From [Phialemoniopsis] sp. UDSM-2020 (lineage: Eukaryota > Ascomycota > Sordariomycetes > Thyridiales > Thyridiaceae), in NCBI GenBank assembly GCA_018873225.1, contig JAEILZ010000003.1, positions 4,588,001 to 4,652,000 of the forward strand: a stretch of 64,000 nucleotides of DNA, given 5' to 3'. A program made the translations under genes and the position numbers. Shown piece after piece: positions 1 through 10,854 of this stretch. How positions within the stretch are numbered: the stretch's first letter is position 1; every line of letters starts with the position of its first letter. The notes beneath the pieces were generated by a model, which was given only the letters and a program-made list of their open reading frames with translations, did no database searches and had not been told where the DNA came from.

Positions 1-2
1 GT

Positions 3-743
3 GTACTGAAACCCAGGAGCTCGCCAAAGGAGGAGCTGCGCAAACAAAAAGCATTGATAAGTGGAGAGCCACCCTGGATCCAGAACAATCAGTCTACGGT
101 AGAACTCATTGAGACCCTTGGCAGCTGGATAGTTGCTCCGGTGAGCGCTTTGCTAGTTCTACAGACCTGCCCACGCGCGGCCTCGACGGCAAAAGGGGTC
201 GTAATAGAGTTGCTGGGTGTTCTTGAACCTACCACTACAGCTATAGCCTGGCACTTGTCCGGCGCATCAACAGAGAATGCCTCGACAACCTCGATATTGA
301 AGAGCTTTCTGTATCAATTCATGCAACTGAAGCCAAATAACATGAATCCGAGCATCGAAAGTCTCGGGACAGTCGGCCTCGGTGCTGAGCGCTCCGAACT
401 AGAGTGGCTCGCGATCCTGCATTCGGTTATCACCCAGTTCTCGAGGTGTTTTCTTGTGTTTGAGGCTGAATCGGGCACTGGCGAAGAATCGCAGACCAGA
501 GAGCTTCTCACCATGTTGGAAACGATCACTAAAGAGAGCTCAACCTCTGCACGTCAGCTGAAAGTGGTAGTCATGTGTAGCAATACTGATATCGCGACCG
601 CACTAGCATGCCCCGCGATATCATCGGTCATCACTGTCAAAAGGCCAGAACCACCGCCACCACATCTTCGCAGACAGGCGGCTGGACGGCAGACCAGAGC
701 ACAGGCTTGGGCAAAAGTTGCTCAGCGGCTGAAGAACGCATAG
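3..743 (+). CDS. 3' end of a large fungal protein, possibly STAND/NACHT-like (5' partial)
   Basis: The reading frame is open from the left edge to a TAG stop and contains no credible ATG start, so the gene begins outside the window. About 246 residues are visible. The stretch with the pattern ILKSFLYQFMQL followed by a predicted alpha/beta core (CFLVFEAESGTG, then QLKVVVMCSN) resembles the region around and after the nucleotide-binding core of fungal STAND/NACHT-type proteins, where a Walker B-like strand and a sensor strand occur. I see no Walker A motif in the visible part. The C-terminus is basic and Pro-rich. This assignment is an inference from pattern only; a DUF-type ATPase-like protein is equally possible. 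Confidence 0.5.
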   Translation, partial: VLKPRSSPKEELRKQKALISGEPPWIQNNQSTVELIETLGSWIVAPVSALLVLQTCPRAASTAKGVVIELLGVLEPTTTAIAWHLSGASTENASTTSILKSFLYQFMQLKPNNMNPSIESLGTVGLGAERSELEWLAILHSVITQFSRCFLVFEAESGTGEESQTRELLTMLETITKESSTSARQLKVVVMCSNTDIATALACPAISSVITVKRPEPPPPHLRRQAAGRQTRAQAWAKVAQRLKNA

Positions 744-970
744 GTTGACAATGGATCTTGCTCAGCGTCACGAGCCGTCTGGCATAGGATTGACAATATT
801 GAGAGACGAGTGACAATATATGCTGCTATATCATCTAAGCAATACTGAGCAGTAATTTGTCCATTCTACACTTGACTTTATGTTGAGGGGGAACATTATG
901 GGGTAAATGCTAGGAATGTAGTTGGAAGAAAGCAACCAAGAAACTTTTCAAACCATGTGTTTTGTGCATA

Positions 971-2640
971 TCAATGACTTTTGACGAAAGTTTGAGCCTG
1001 CTTCGTGAGTCTGAGTGTGTCAAGGTTTTCAGTACCCATGATATCCATGTCAACTTTCTCGCCCTCAACCCTTGCCTTATGTGCCACATCAAACAACGGG
1101 AATCCTGATATGGCTGGAACAATGCCTGTTTTCCAACACCAAATCCATAGCAGGACCACCCAAATGAAGACTATTATGCCTCCCTGAAGCACCATAAAAG
1201 TGATAAACATGGCGTTGTTGAACTCAATCTTGAGATACGGCTCTACGACAGATGCCGTCGTGTAGAATTGTGAAGGCAGTCCCGCCACCAGCTCATTTGA
1301 CTTCAATGCTGTGTTGGCCCAGTTGTTCGAGTTGAACAGCCAGAAAGGAAAAGCAATGATGCTGTGAAAGTTCTGCTCTAGAATCCCGTATGTCGAGGGA
1401 GTCTCCAGTTGAAGTGGAGCGCTCCAGAAACTTTGTGCAATGGATGATGCGGCCGGGATGTCCGCTGCTGTGTAGTTCAGAAGCCAACGTAAAGTATCCC
1501 TGTAAGCACCAATGTCGATGTCTAACACCTGAACAGGGTCCGTGGTGTCCTGTACGCTGATGATACTGTGGTTGGAGCGAGAGGAGACGACCGTTGCTTT
1601 CCGGGTGTAGAAGTTCACCCGAGTGGTGATGTTCGGCATGGGCACACCGACTCGGCATGCGAAAAGACCTGATGGGCTTCAGCATACTTTCTGACTGCCT
1701 TCTCACCGTTGTTGTAAACTCACCTGCCCTCAAAGCCCCGCCTTCGGCCTCATCTCGTAAGCAGAATCGAATGCCTATCCTTACGCCCACTTGGCCAAAT
1801 ATGTCACAGTCTGCCTCCTTGAAGTCGGTAAAGACTGTTTCAAAGTCCATCTGGATCGATGTGGCGCTATCAATCTTGACCATAGTGAAGTCTGTGAAAG
1901 CTGGAGGGTTCCACGGAGCAATCATCTCCAGACCGCCGGAGAGCAGGTAAGAGGCACATCTATCTCCGTCACAACTAACCGGAGAAGATGCGGTAGATAT
2001 CAGGGGATTGGCAACCAGGAAATAGACTGCTGCGAAATAAGTGAATGGCAGTATAGTGTATGGATCGCCCGGCGCCAGACTCTGCAGGTACGCCAGGAAT
2101 GGTTGTAGTAGTGACGCGTTGAAAGGTCCCACTCCGGCAGTGACATTGCAAGTACTGGCGGTGTCATAGACTGTTACCAAAGAAGTCTTGACTAGGAACA
2201 TCCTTTACATTAGATGAAACAAACTCAACTTTGGAGAGCGTGCCTTACAGAATAAGACGAGCCCGGAGATCCACAGTGCGGCAATGAGTGTGATCCTGCA
2301 GAGAGTGAGTATAGTGAAACTTTCCAATGCATATGCTGTCATGATACGAACCTCACGAATATTGCGGCCTTTGTCTGTAAATCTGAGACAGGTGAGCACA
2401 ATAAGGCCAAGGAGCCGCGGTTCATCGTGGATGGTGATAGAGCCAGTAGGTCGTGATAAGAGAGGCCGTGCGAAGAACTGATAAGAACCCACTGAAGGAA
2501 CAGAAAGATGTCGTCAAGAAGAAAGCTCAAGAGTGCCGAAAGCACGCCCTGTACTGCCCTGACCACAGAGAGGGTCGTACTGCTTCCGATTTTATCGAAA
2601 TCACTAAGCGGAATTCCTTGCTTCGACCGGAGATTCTAGC
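971..2640 (-). CDS. Fungal multi-pass membrane protein of unknown function (DUF3176-like)
   Basis: The 3' exons are well supported: 971..1668, 1724..2191 and 2249..2295, joined by introns 1669..1723 (55 bp) and 2192..2248 (57 bp) with good GT-AG sites that restore the frame. Further upstream, likely exons near 2357..2382 and 2505..2640 encode SKQGIPLSDFDKIGSS and hydrophobic helices, but the start is not resolved. The protein has N-terminal membrane helices, a long extracellular loop with NxS/T sites and cysteines (CDGDRCASYLLSGG), and a C-terminal membrane helix (MFITFMVLQGGIIVFIWVVL) with a short tail. This layout matches a large uncharacterised family of fungal plasma-membrane proteins. 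No function can be assigned. Confidence 0.55.
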
Positions 2641-2650
2641 CTTTGCCTCA

Positions 2651-3758
2651 CAAAGCAGACATGGACAAGGGCACGTTATCGATGATAGTTAAGGTCACTA
2701 GTGGATGCCCTGGCAAGGACGGGACGGTGTGCACGCACTGTTCGCGGCTTAAAGATGCTGACCCACCGAGCTGATCATCTTCAGCTTGTACGGTTCAGGC
2801 AGGGAGTAATTAATGTTTTGGGCCCGCTTAGAGACTCTGGAGACTGTCAGATAAGGGAGTCTAGTTGAAATCGAGATGCTCGCGCAGCCTGGTGCCAAAT
2901 TTGGGCCTTGGCCCCCAGAACCAGCCCCCAAGACGCCTGCACCATATCAGGCTAACTGTTATCGTACCCAATAAAAAACTACCTTTTAAGCCTCACCAAT
3001 ACATCATGCATCTAGGCCTGTCTATCTAACGTAGAGGGCGCAAAGCCTGCTTCAGCCAAGTGCATTTGCGAAGTGGCGAACTGCCGGCCCAACCATTTAC
3101 AGGTAGTCCCAGCCACCTGTCGAAAGCACCGCCGGCTTCCAATGCATGACCGCTGCTTATTCGAGAAATAGCGGCTCTTAAAATGGTTCCCCATCAAGTG
3201 TACATCTTGTCATAATTCATACTCTTCATGTCCAATCACGAAGCAACTCTTGAGCCTCGCCAACACGTCGCCCATCCAGACACGTCGACATCGCGTACCG
3301 GGCGACGAATCTGCCTTGGCGAAGTGCATTTGTTCAGTGGCAAGATGCAGACCAGACCACTCACGGGCGGTCCTAAGCACCTTTCAAAGACACTTCCAGC
3401 TTGGGAGAAATCCTCAATGCACCACGGCTAATCCCAGACTCAGCTTGCATCATGCTTCAGTGCGCCATTCCTAGGTAGCTACCCAGGGCGGACGCGTGGT
3501 TACGTTAGTAACGGAGCTACTTTTTGTTTGGCTGAGGTAGCAAATATTCCCTTCGCTACAAATTAAAGTCAATCTTGGCCCCATTCAATTTATGAAGTGG
3601 GAGTACAGCCTTCTGGCACCTGACTGCAGCAGTGGCGGGCAGAAATGTGACGCAGACCGTGTAAGTAGGACTGCAATGCCCGAAGCAAGAACCCTGGTAA
3701 TGAAAGTATAAACTTCAGGACTTATCCAACCCCCTTCCTCATCTGGCCGTCCCAATAC
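2651..3758. other. Non-coding stretch with a diverged duplicated segment
   Basis: No convincing gene is visible. Two segments, about 2988-3160 and 3249-3430, align end to end with many differences. They share blocks such as AAGTGCATTTG and GCCTC.CCAA.AC.TC, and many of the differences are C/T or A/G transitions. That is what a repeat-induced point mutation (RIP) style decay of a short duplication would leave, though other explanations are possible. Confidence 0.35.
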
Positions 3759-4562
3759 ATGGTGAGCGGTGATGTGCTCGAGGGCACGAAATGCCACACC
3801 GCAGGAACTACCAAGATCACAGCATCTCCGCAGCTCTCAAACTCTGCCCAATTCTCGCAGTTCTACCACGTGATGGGACTCAAGTACTCGACCTTTTCCA
3901 AAGACCCCAAAGGCTTATCTCACTCCTTGATGATTGACGCCGGCGGTGGGTTGTGGGAGTATCGCGAATTTGGATCTTTGTTTCCCGGCAATCCAGCAAT
4001 GACCAAGTGTGCCGTGGATGCAGTGCCAGGTCCCAACTGGGCTGGCTTCACGACCAACATCTTTTCGACTGAGACTGCCTCGTCTACTATCTACACAGGT
4101 GTAGGTTCGACTTCCTCAAAAGCAGCTCCAACGTCTTCTGCAACTCAGTCATCGGCGCTTCCAACCTTAGCTACACCCACGGCTCCGCCCCCGGCCCCGT
4201 CGTCTTCCCCTTCAACGTCAGTGGAGATGCCGTCGTCGCATGCAGCATCACCCACCACCTCGACCTCGTTCCCATCGTTTCCTGTTTCAACATCTCCAGT
4301 GGAGGTGCCCTCATTGAGCACGGAATCGTTCACCTCATGGGCCACAACATTTCCCTGGTTGTCCTCGCTGTCGTCCTCCACAGCGTTGGAAGGCTCTTCA
4401 TCTCCGGCACTAAGTGAAGCACCGAGCGCGTCTCCCTCCACAAACTCTACCATAGCAACAACGTCTCCTGTCACCATAACCGCGGGCGTCGGACGTTTGT
4501 ATAGTCCAACAGTTGGGTTCTGGACATTGCTCAGTGGCATCTACATCATGACCTGGTTTTGA
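3759..4562 (+). CDS. Ser/Thr/Pro-rich, probably GPI-anchored cell-surface protein (N-terminus uncertain)
   Basis: The frame of 267 codons starts at an ATG but has no signal peptide, so either an upstream exon is missed or the gene is truncated at its 5' end. Residues 1-105 are globular-looking with a few cysteines (TKCAVDAVPGPNWAGF). Residues 105-240 are a low-complexity Ser/Thr/Pro/Ala stalk typical of O-glycosylated wall proteins. The C-terminus is a short hydrophobic segment (FWTLLSGIYIMTWF) like a GPI-attachment signal, preceded by NST and Ser residues. The ATG is immediately followed by GTGAGC, a good 5' splice site, so the real structure may be different. I do not recognise the globular domain. 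Confidence 0.5.
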   Translation: MVSGDVLEGTKCHTAGTTKITASPQLSNSAQFSQFYHVMGLKYSTFSKDPKGLSHSLMIDAGGGLWEYREFGSLFPGNPAMTKCAVDAVPGPNWAGFTTNIFSTETASSTIYTGVGSTSSKAAPTSSATQSSALPTLATPTAPPPAPSSSPSTSVEMPSSHAASPTTSTSFPSFPVSTSPVEVPSLSTESFTSWATTFPWLSSLSSSTALEGSSSPALSEAPSASPSTNSTIATTSPVTITAGVGRLYSPTVGFWTLLSGIYIMTWF

Positions 4563-5207
4563 TAAGCTCACCTCCATAATGGCGTCTTGAGACACCCTTC
4601 CTTTATTGTTAATTTTCGGGTTTCATGTGGAGTAACTGCGTCGGCGGTCTTCTTGGGAGTGAAAGTATCCTTGGTTCTGTGGAGACTGAGAACTTTGACC
4701 TGATTGAAAAACCTCAAGATTTTGCAGCCACTGGGAGATTTCTCAGCATTCGTCAAGTGTCACGCTTGCTTGAAGCATCAGAATATTCACTAGACTGTAG
4801 TAGCATACAATTTGTATGGATGAATGTACCTGCCGAGCATACGTCGTCCTGTCTCGGGATGAACAAGGCCACTCCGGCCGGTGATGCGGGAAATGTATGT
4901 GTCATTTACGTGAATTGAGCAGAGCGTGCGCAGAATAGTCTCCGAGGAATGATATTACAATCGTATTACGTGATAGTGAGTTACAATGTATGTTTTCTTC
5001 TATTTCCCTTACCACAATAGTAGGTTGAGTTGTCTCTCTACAAAGGCCATACCGAGCAGATGAATTGCACAGACGAGGTGTCTTCTACGGGTCCCTATCT
5101 GATATGGTTGCAACTTGAAAATGTTTTCGAAGAAAAACAAGTTTTCTTGCATGTGGCGATTTCCAGCAGTGTCCGATACTTCTGTCTCCAGAAGGACTCT
5201 TGTGAGC
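4563..5207. other. Intergenic, nothing recognised
   Basis: A 97-codon frame at 4625-4918 has no family resemblance and no regular splice or signal features; I do not call it a gene. The region lies between two convergent genes and probably holds only 3' UTRs. Confidence 0.5.
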
Positions 5208-6994
5208 TTACACCGAGGACTTGTTCACTTCCAGATGTTCAGCTTGGCTGCCAAGGTCTTTGCGGTCATCTGTGGGATCGATCGCCACACCAGTGACCTC
5301 CGTTGCCCTGGCGCGTTCTCGACTCACACGAGTATTCCAAGCCCTGGTATTCGTCGCAAAGATCTCCTCCACCTGCTCCAGAGTCTTCCCAGCAGTTTCA
5401 GGCCAGCAGAGATAAAAGTGGACCGTGGCAACGACAAGAAGCGTACCAAAGACGATGTAGACCTTCCACTTGATGTTCACAAAGGCCGAGGGGACAAACC
5501 AGCTGAGTGCAAAGTTGAAGATCCAGTTCGAGGCGGTGGACAGCGATGCGGCCTTGCTGCGAAGTCGAAGGGGGAAGAGCTCGGGCGGGTACACCCACGA
5601 GATGGGTGCGATTGTGGCGCCGTATGTAGCGACGAAGAGGAATGTGCTAGCGATGACAAGCTTGGACGGAGGGCCGTCAATCTGCCAGGAGACTTGCTCG
5701 ACGTTGCCGACGCCACCGGGCGGTGCCGGAGTGCCGTAGACGGCCATAAGCGCTCCGTTCAGGTACATCAGACCTGAAAGGATCAGAGCACCAATGATGA
5801 TGGGCCACCGGCGGCCTAGCCTGTCAACCCAAATGACGGCCGGGATGGTCACAACCATGTTGATAACGTATTGGATCGACGAGGAGTAGAGGTTGACGTC
5901 ACCACTGAGGCCTGCCATGCTGAAAATGTATGTGATGTCTGCATGGGATTAGCGATGATTCATCCTTTCCATCTTGTGCTAGTGGAACGGTACCTACAGT
6001 ACATGAGCGCGTTGATTCCGGTCAACTGCGACCAGATCTGCGTGAACATGCCGATATGTGTCCTGTAGATCATGTCTGGTTTCAGAAGATCGAGGTATGA
6101 AGTTGTATGCATGGCCTCGTCCTCCATCGCCTGCCGGATCTCCGCAAGCTCGGACTGAACGAACGGAGAGCTGAGATCCCCTTTACCGTGGACCAGTGCC
6201 AGTACCTGATGGGCGGCATCCCATTGGTCTTTCATGGCTAGGTAACGAGGGGTTTCTGGCGTCCAGAACAGTCCGACGAACAGGAACACTGCGGGGAATG
6301 CCTGCACAGCCCATGGAATGCGAAACGAGGCCGTGCCCTCAAGATGGGAAGTGCCGTACGACATGAAGTAGATGATGACCATGCCCCAGGTCATCGCCCA
6401 TTGCATCGATGCAGTCACCCGTCCGCGTCTGCTGGGTGGTGCCAGCTCAGATATGTAGACCGGAATGATCGAGGTGCAGATGCCAACAGCGCCACCGCAG
6501 ATAATTCTTCCGCAACAAAGGGCAGCAATATTCTGTGGAAGTGTCAGCAACGTAACCCTGATCTCCTGGGACGGAAGACTTGTAAAGCTCACCTGAGCCG
6601 ACGCCGTGACAGCACAGCCGATGCACCAGAGTACACCAGCGACTTGAATTGCCTTCTTCCTTCCGATGAGATCTGCGAGAAAACCTGCAACGATGGAGCC
6701 GATAAACGAGCCTCCATTCATGGACGCAATTATTCCACCCTGAGTGATGGCATTGGGGCCAGAGCATTCGACTTCGTCGGTAAAAGGGGGTCCGTGGGGG
6801 CCTTGGTTGAAGTAGCATTTGTATTGTTGGGTGCCGAGACTGCAGAAAGACACAGCGTTAGTTGTGTCTTGTACGACCATATTGAGCAGCCTCCTGGTGA
6901 GAGTCTACATTGCGCTCATGCCAGCGATGTCGAACCCAAAAAGGGTTCCGCCCATAACCGCGATGGCGGTGATAAAGTAGATATTGCCAATCAT
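5208..6994 (-). CDS. MFS sugar transporter (sugar/H+ symporter family)
   Basis: The model has four exons, complement(5208..5938, 5998..6532, 6593..6839, 6909..6994), which sum to 532 residues. Introns are 59-69 bp, and each junction restores typical porter sequence (FDIAGMSAILGTQQY, ASAQNIAAL, NALMYYITYIFSMAG). The family hallmarks are present: FGFD in helix 1, ADLIGRKKAI between helices 2 and 3, ISELAPPSRRG after helix 4, PETPRYL after helix 6, DRLGRR in the second half and PETAGKTLEQVEEIF at the cytosolic C-terminus. It should import a hexose, pentose or related polyol at the plasma membrane. The neighbouring oxidoreductases and the quinate-type module fit uptake of a plant-derived substrate, but the substrate cannot be read from sequence. 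Start chosen at MIGNIYF, which begins directly before helix 1; a short N-terminal tail could be missing. Confidence 0.9.
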
Positions 6995-7585
6995 GGCGCT
7001 GCGCTCAGAGGGACACGGAAGAGTACAGATGACTTGCAAAGCGGAAATGATAGAGAGTTATGAAGTTGTGAAAGGGTGCAAAGAGATGAAGAATGTCTGG
7101 CGAGAAACTGGTTGAGATGGGATTGGGATTCCTCAGTTATATACGCATTCTTGCCAAGTGGCCCCGTGGGGAAAACAACGCGGAAATCATGCTCACCCGG
7201 CTCCTCCACGGGGTAGACCATGTTGCATGAGGCAAAATGCCCTTCACGACGGATAAGTAATACCAAGAGCCCCCTAGTCTCGAGGCTTAACCCTCTGGAG
7301 CCAGCTAGTTTGGCGCGGGCCTCGTGCGGCAAAGATCTTTATCCGCAGGATTAGCTGCGCGAAAAACAACTCATAAATCAACTCAGCATCTTCTGACCAA
7401 TTCGATTTCATGTTCTGATGGGAATAAACGTTGAGAGGATGTACTGCGCTGGAAACGGTGGCTGAGCCACTTCGACTTAATGGACTCTAGGGTCAAGAAA
7501 TGGCACAAAGATAGGCGGTAAAACAGTTAAGAAAGCAAATAAAATATTCTCTAAAATTCCCAATGAATCTAAGCTAATACTGAAT
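6995..7585. promoter_or_regulatory. Upstream region of the sugar porter with two GGATAA/TTATCC half sites
   Basis: This is the promoter side of the porter and the 3' side of the Gfo/Idh gene. A GGATAA hexamer lies at 7251-7256 and its inverse TTATCC at 7339-7344, about 88 bp apart. They resemble halves of the qa-type activator palindrome found at 17878, but each is also common by chance and fits GATA-factor sites. No other element stands out. Confidence 0.3.
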
Positions 7586-8855
7586 CTATACAGCCTTTGA
7601 CTTAAGGGCAAGGGGATACTGCGTGGACTCGATCTGTTCGGGGTACGAATAGCCAGCCTGTGCCCTGATCTCGTCTACCACCTCCATGATAGTAATCGAC
7701 TCGTCCCAAGGTATGACGCTGCTCTCCAGCCTTCCATCCCGCACGCACCGAGCAGCTTCATCAGCCTCCCAGAACATCCCATGTCCTCCAGCGGGGATGT
7801 CGAAATGGACTTCTTTTGACTCGTGCCGCTGCTCTGGGTAAGTGCCGTCCTTGACGGTCTTTGGAATGACCTTGATCCATTCAGGACGATGCACCGGTCC
7901 ATGTACCTGTATCTCGCCCTTGAGCCCCTGGATACGCACGGTAGCGCCTGTAGCCCGCGTGCCGTCCGGGTCGTTTGAGAGCACCATCGAGGTTGCCATG
8001 ATCCCATGGGCAGCCTTGGTCCCCGCCGGAGCCGAGGCGGGGAATTCCACGACGGCGGAGACCATCTGGTCGGTGCCAGAGCTCTCTTCATACGCGAGCA
8101 TCCCAAAGACACGGCTGGGTTTCTGACGTTGGAACCTCTCGCGCGTATGATAAAGCGTCTGAAAGACCCAGATCAAAGGGTAGATGCCGATATCCAGAAG
8201 GGCTCCTCCGGCCAGCTCCTTGTCCAGATATCGGTGACTAGCACCGAGTTTGGACACATCGACGCCGGTGGAGTTGTCCACATAGACTCTCAGGACTTCG
8301 CCAATCACATCATCTTGGATATACCGGCGCACAGTGGTACTGAGTGGGAAGAATCGCGTCCAAACAGCTTCCATGAGAAAGAGGTCCTTCTCCTTGGCTG
8401 TCTCATATAGCTTCTTGGCTTGTTTGGCGTTTACTGTGAGTGGCTTTTCGCAGAGAATTGGTTTCCCATTCTCCATTGCCAACATGCAGTTCTGAAAGTG
8501 ATGCGAGTGTGGGCTGGCAATGTACACGATGTCTACGTTGGCATCTTGCACAACACTTTCGTAGGAGCCGTATGGGGAGCATTGGATATCGTCTGATTGT
8601 ACTGGGGTGATGTGTTGCGCGATAAATCTTTCGGCAGACTGCTTCGATGAACTGGAGGCCACGGCGGTGATGACGTGACGAATATCGTTCGTTCCGCGAG
8701 TTTTCGGGTCTTTGAGCAAGTCTATGGCGAACAACCTGGCGATGTCGCCAGTGGCTGCAAAGACTCGTCAGATAGGGTCCATTCAAATGCTGAACTCATA
8801 TGATTAACTCACCCATAAGGCCCCAGCGAATGGTGGTAATCTTGTCCTGTCCCAT
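7586..8855 (-). CDS. Gfo/Idh/MocA-family NAD(P)-dependent oxidoreductase (dihydrodiol/xylose dehydrogenase type)
   Basis: Two exons, complement(7586..8754, 8813..8855), give 403 residues; the 58 bp intron lies just after the first Rossmann strand. The joined N-terminus reads TTIRWGLMATGDIARLF, where GLMATGDIA stands for the glycine-rich nucleotide motif. The family lysine motif appears as CEKPLTVN, and the C-terminal half carries the alpha/beta substrate domain (GGALLDIGIYPL). Closest in style are the dimeric trans-1,2-dihydrobenzene-1,2-diol / D-xylose dehydrogenases, which oxidise cyclic sugars or diols in the cytosol. It is divergent from the SDR gene at 9384 and sits next to a sugar porter, so a shared catabolic role is plausible. 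Substrate unknown. Confidence 0.88.
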
Positions 8856-9383
8856 GTTTGATGTTGGAGAGAGCAATACTTTGCGAAATTAAGGCCCCTG
8901 CAAGCAACACCAGACAGAACATATAGCAGACTGTTATCACGACATTGAGCCGTCTAGCTTTCAGGGGACTAAGGAGTTACAGAAAGTCCAATGGGACTGC
9001 AGGACTAGTGCCACATTGTTGTTGTTAGTAATCTCACAGAAGAGCGCCGGTCGGGGTAAAGCCCGGAATTAGATCTTTGCCGGGGTTCCACCAGCTCCGC
9101 ACGCGGCAACGAGATTGGTAAAGCATTCGCGACCCAGTGTTTACACCTTAGTCACCAGGTGTTACAGAGCAGTAGATTCTTCCGATCCTCGGATCTCATG
9201 CATGTTTCTAAACGAAGCCGCTGACTGTGGACTCGGCCATTACCCACCTGGGGCATGTTTTGAGACTTGCTAAGCACCCAGGCGAACTGATACACGTCTA
9301 AAAGGCAGTGAGGCTGCGTCAATCTTTTGTGGCGCCCTATTCTGAATACTCTCAGTATCCTTGTTCCCACTATTGCGAAGATT
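8856..9383. promoter_or_regulatory. Divergent promoter region between Gfo/Idh oxidoreductase and SDR
   Basis: The 528 bp separate two oppositely transcribed oxidoreductase genes, so both promoters must lie here. No defined palindrome or TATA element could be picked out with confidence. Confidence 0.4.
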
Positions 9384-10437
9384 ATGGCTCCCCAAAGATT
9401 ACTCGAGGGACTTGTAGCTCTTGTCACTGGCGGCGGTAGCGGTACTTGATCCACCCACCTCGCTTTTCATCTCTAGTCTGACCAAGATGTAGGGTTCGGC
9501 GAAGGCATTGCGCACCTCTTTGCCGAAGAAGGCGCCATTGTTGTCATTCTTGACATTGGGCAAGAGGGTGGTGAGCGGTGAGTACCAAACCTTCACAAGA
9601 CCCCAACAAGACCCTTTTCTACTCGTACTTACACCATATAGGGTGACAAGCGATATACAAAAGGCAGGAAACATTGCAGCTTTTGTCAAGACTGATGTGA
9701 CAAAGGCTGCTGACTGGCATGCGGCCGTCGATCAGGCGCTGTCTAAATTCGGCAAGATCGACATCCTGGTGAACAACGCGGGCTGGACCTATCGCCGGAA
9801 GGACACTCTTACAGTAACTGAGGTTGAGTATGATGGTAAGAAACCACTCAAGTTGCAAAGTTTACCAGAATTTGGAAGCTGACTACCCTGTAGGTGTGTT
9901 TGACATCAACGTCAAAGGCATATACCACTCGATCAACGCCACGATGCCACACTTCCTCAAACAAGGCAGCGGGAGTATCATCAACATCTCCTCCTGCATT
10001 GTATGCAAGCCGACAACTGGCCTGCTGTACTACAGCGCCACAAAGGGGGCGGTCGACTTGATCACGCGCGGCCTGGCTGCCGAGTACTCGAGTAAAGGGA
10101 TCCGAGTCAATGGCGTGTCTCCGTCGCTTGGGAACACGGGCCTCGTCTCTGACTTTGTGGGCGAGGGGTTCACCAGCGACATGGCCAAGGCCCAAGCAAC
10201 AGAGGCCCCAGTTGGGCGCATGGTCACCCCAAAAGATATTGCCAAGGGCTGTTTGTACTTTGCCACCCCTTATTTCAACGATTTTCAGACGTATGTTGCC
10301 CGGGCATGATCTCGTCATAAGGCTATCGCTAACCTCGAGGTCCAGGGGTATCATACTCAGGGTGGATGGGGGTCAATACGTGAGTTATCTTATGGAACAT
10401 CTTCCAAAGCAGACGCTAACTACATGACCAGTGCTGA
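9384..10437 (+). CDS. Short-chain dehydrogenase/reductase
   Basis: Six exons, join(9384..9441, 9493..9577, 9642..9835, 9894..10290, 10346..10379, 10432..10437), give 257 residues. The last exon carries only TGC and the stop; the preceding intron has a textbook GCTAAC branch site. Classical SDR motifs are all visible once spliced: TGGGSGFGEGIA (cofactor glycine motif, split by intron 1), NNAG, the catalytic Ser in NISS, YSATK (Tyr and Lys), and a C-terminal GIILRVDGGQY. Acidic LDI after strand 2 suggests NAD preference. It resembles 3-oxoacyl reductase/glucose dehydrogenase-like SDRs. Six exons in a 257-residue enzyme is intron-dense for this window. Confidence 0.88.
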
Positions 10438-10664
10438 GTTGAAAATCATTATAGCTTGGCTTACTGAAGACATTCCTAGATGTATGGTAGTTGCAATCGA
10501 GTCGAGCGTACATTGAAATTCAAGTATTGGTGAGAGGTACAAGGATCAGTATGCCAATGTTTCCAAGAAAAGGATGTTGGCTCCAAAGCCTAGAAAGACT
10601 ACCGTGGTACTTCCTTCCTCAGTACCTTGGAAATCCTAAACCTTAATTCTATTTCGTCGGACGT

Positions 10665-10675
10665 AAAAACAAAAA
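10665..10675 (-). terminator. Pol III T-run terminator of the tRNA-like gene
   Basis: On the minus strand the tRNA-like sequence is followed within about 7 bp by two runs of five T separated by one base. This is a normal RNA polymerase III stop signal and supports the tRNA-like gene being transcribed. Confidence 0.5.
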
Positions 10676-10682
10676 CACAATT

Positions 10683-10766
10683 GGACATGGCCCGAGTCGA
10701 ACCGGCTACTCCTGGGGGCGGATAGTGAGAGCTCGCCCAGGTGTGTGCCACTTACACCACATGCCC
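10683..10766 (-). tRNA. tRNA-like gene with an atypical, extended anticodon arm
   Basis: The minus strand gives an 84 nt element with a 7 bp acceptor stem (GGGCATG with CATGTCC, one G-U), a D arm GTGT/ACAC around AAGTGGC, and a T arm with loop TTCGACT. Internal promoter boxes fit: A box TGGTGTAAGTGG and B box GGTTCGACTC. A T-rich terminator follows. The anticodon stem CCTGG/CCAGG encloses 21 nt instead of 7, so about 14 nt could be an intron. No placement I tried leaves a normal loop with U33; a CTCTCAC string inside the loop recalls tRNA-Glu(CUC). I therefore do not assign an amino acid. It could be a decayed tRNA or a tRNA-derived element. Confidence 0.5.
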
Positions 10767-10854
10767 ATTCTAAGATCTTCGTCTACTGCAATTTTCCTTT
10801 CATTCCATCGCCTACCGCCTGTCACTCAAACGACTTCCACCTCCAGAATGATTC

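Noticed and set aside
4145..4540. 131-codon acidic minus frame inside the Ser/Thr-rich gene
   Set aside because: Reverse complement of Ser/Thr/Pro codons yields Asp/Glu/Val/Gly strings; a compositional shadow.
7251..7344. Two GGATAA/TTATCC half sites as a QutA operator of the sugar porter
   Set aside because: They are 88 bp apart and not a 16-bp palindrome; equally explained as GATA-like hexamers or chance.
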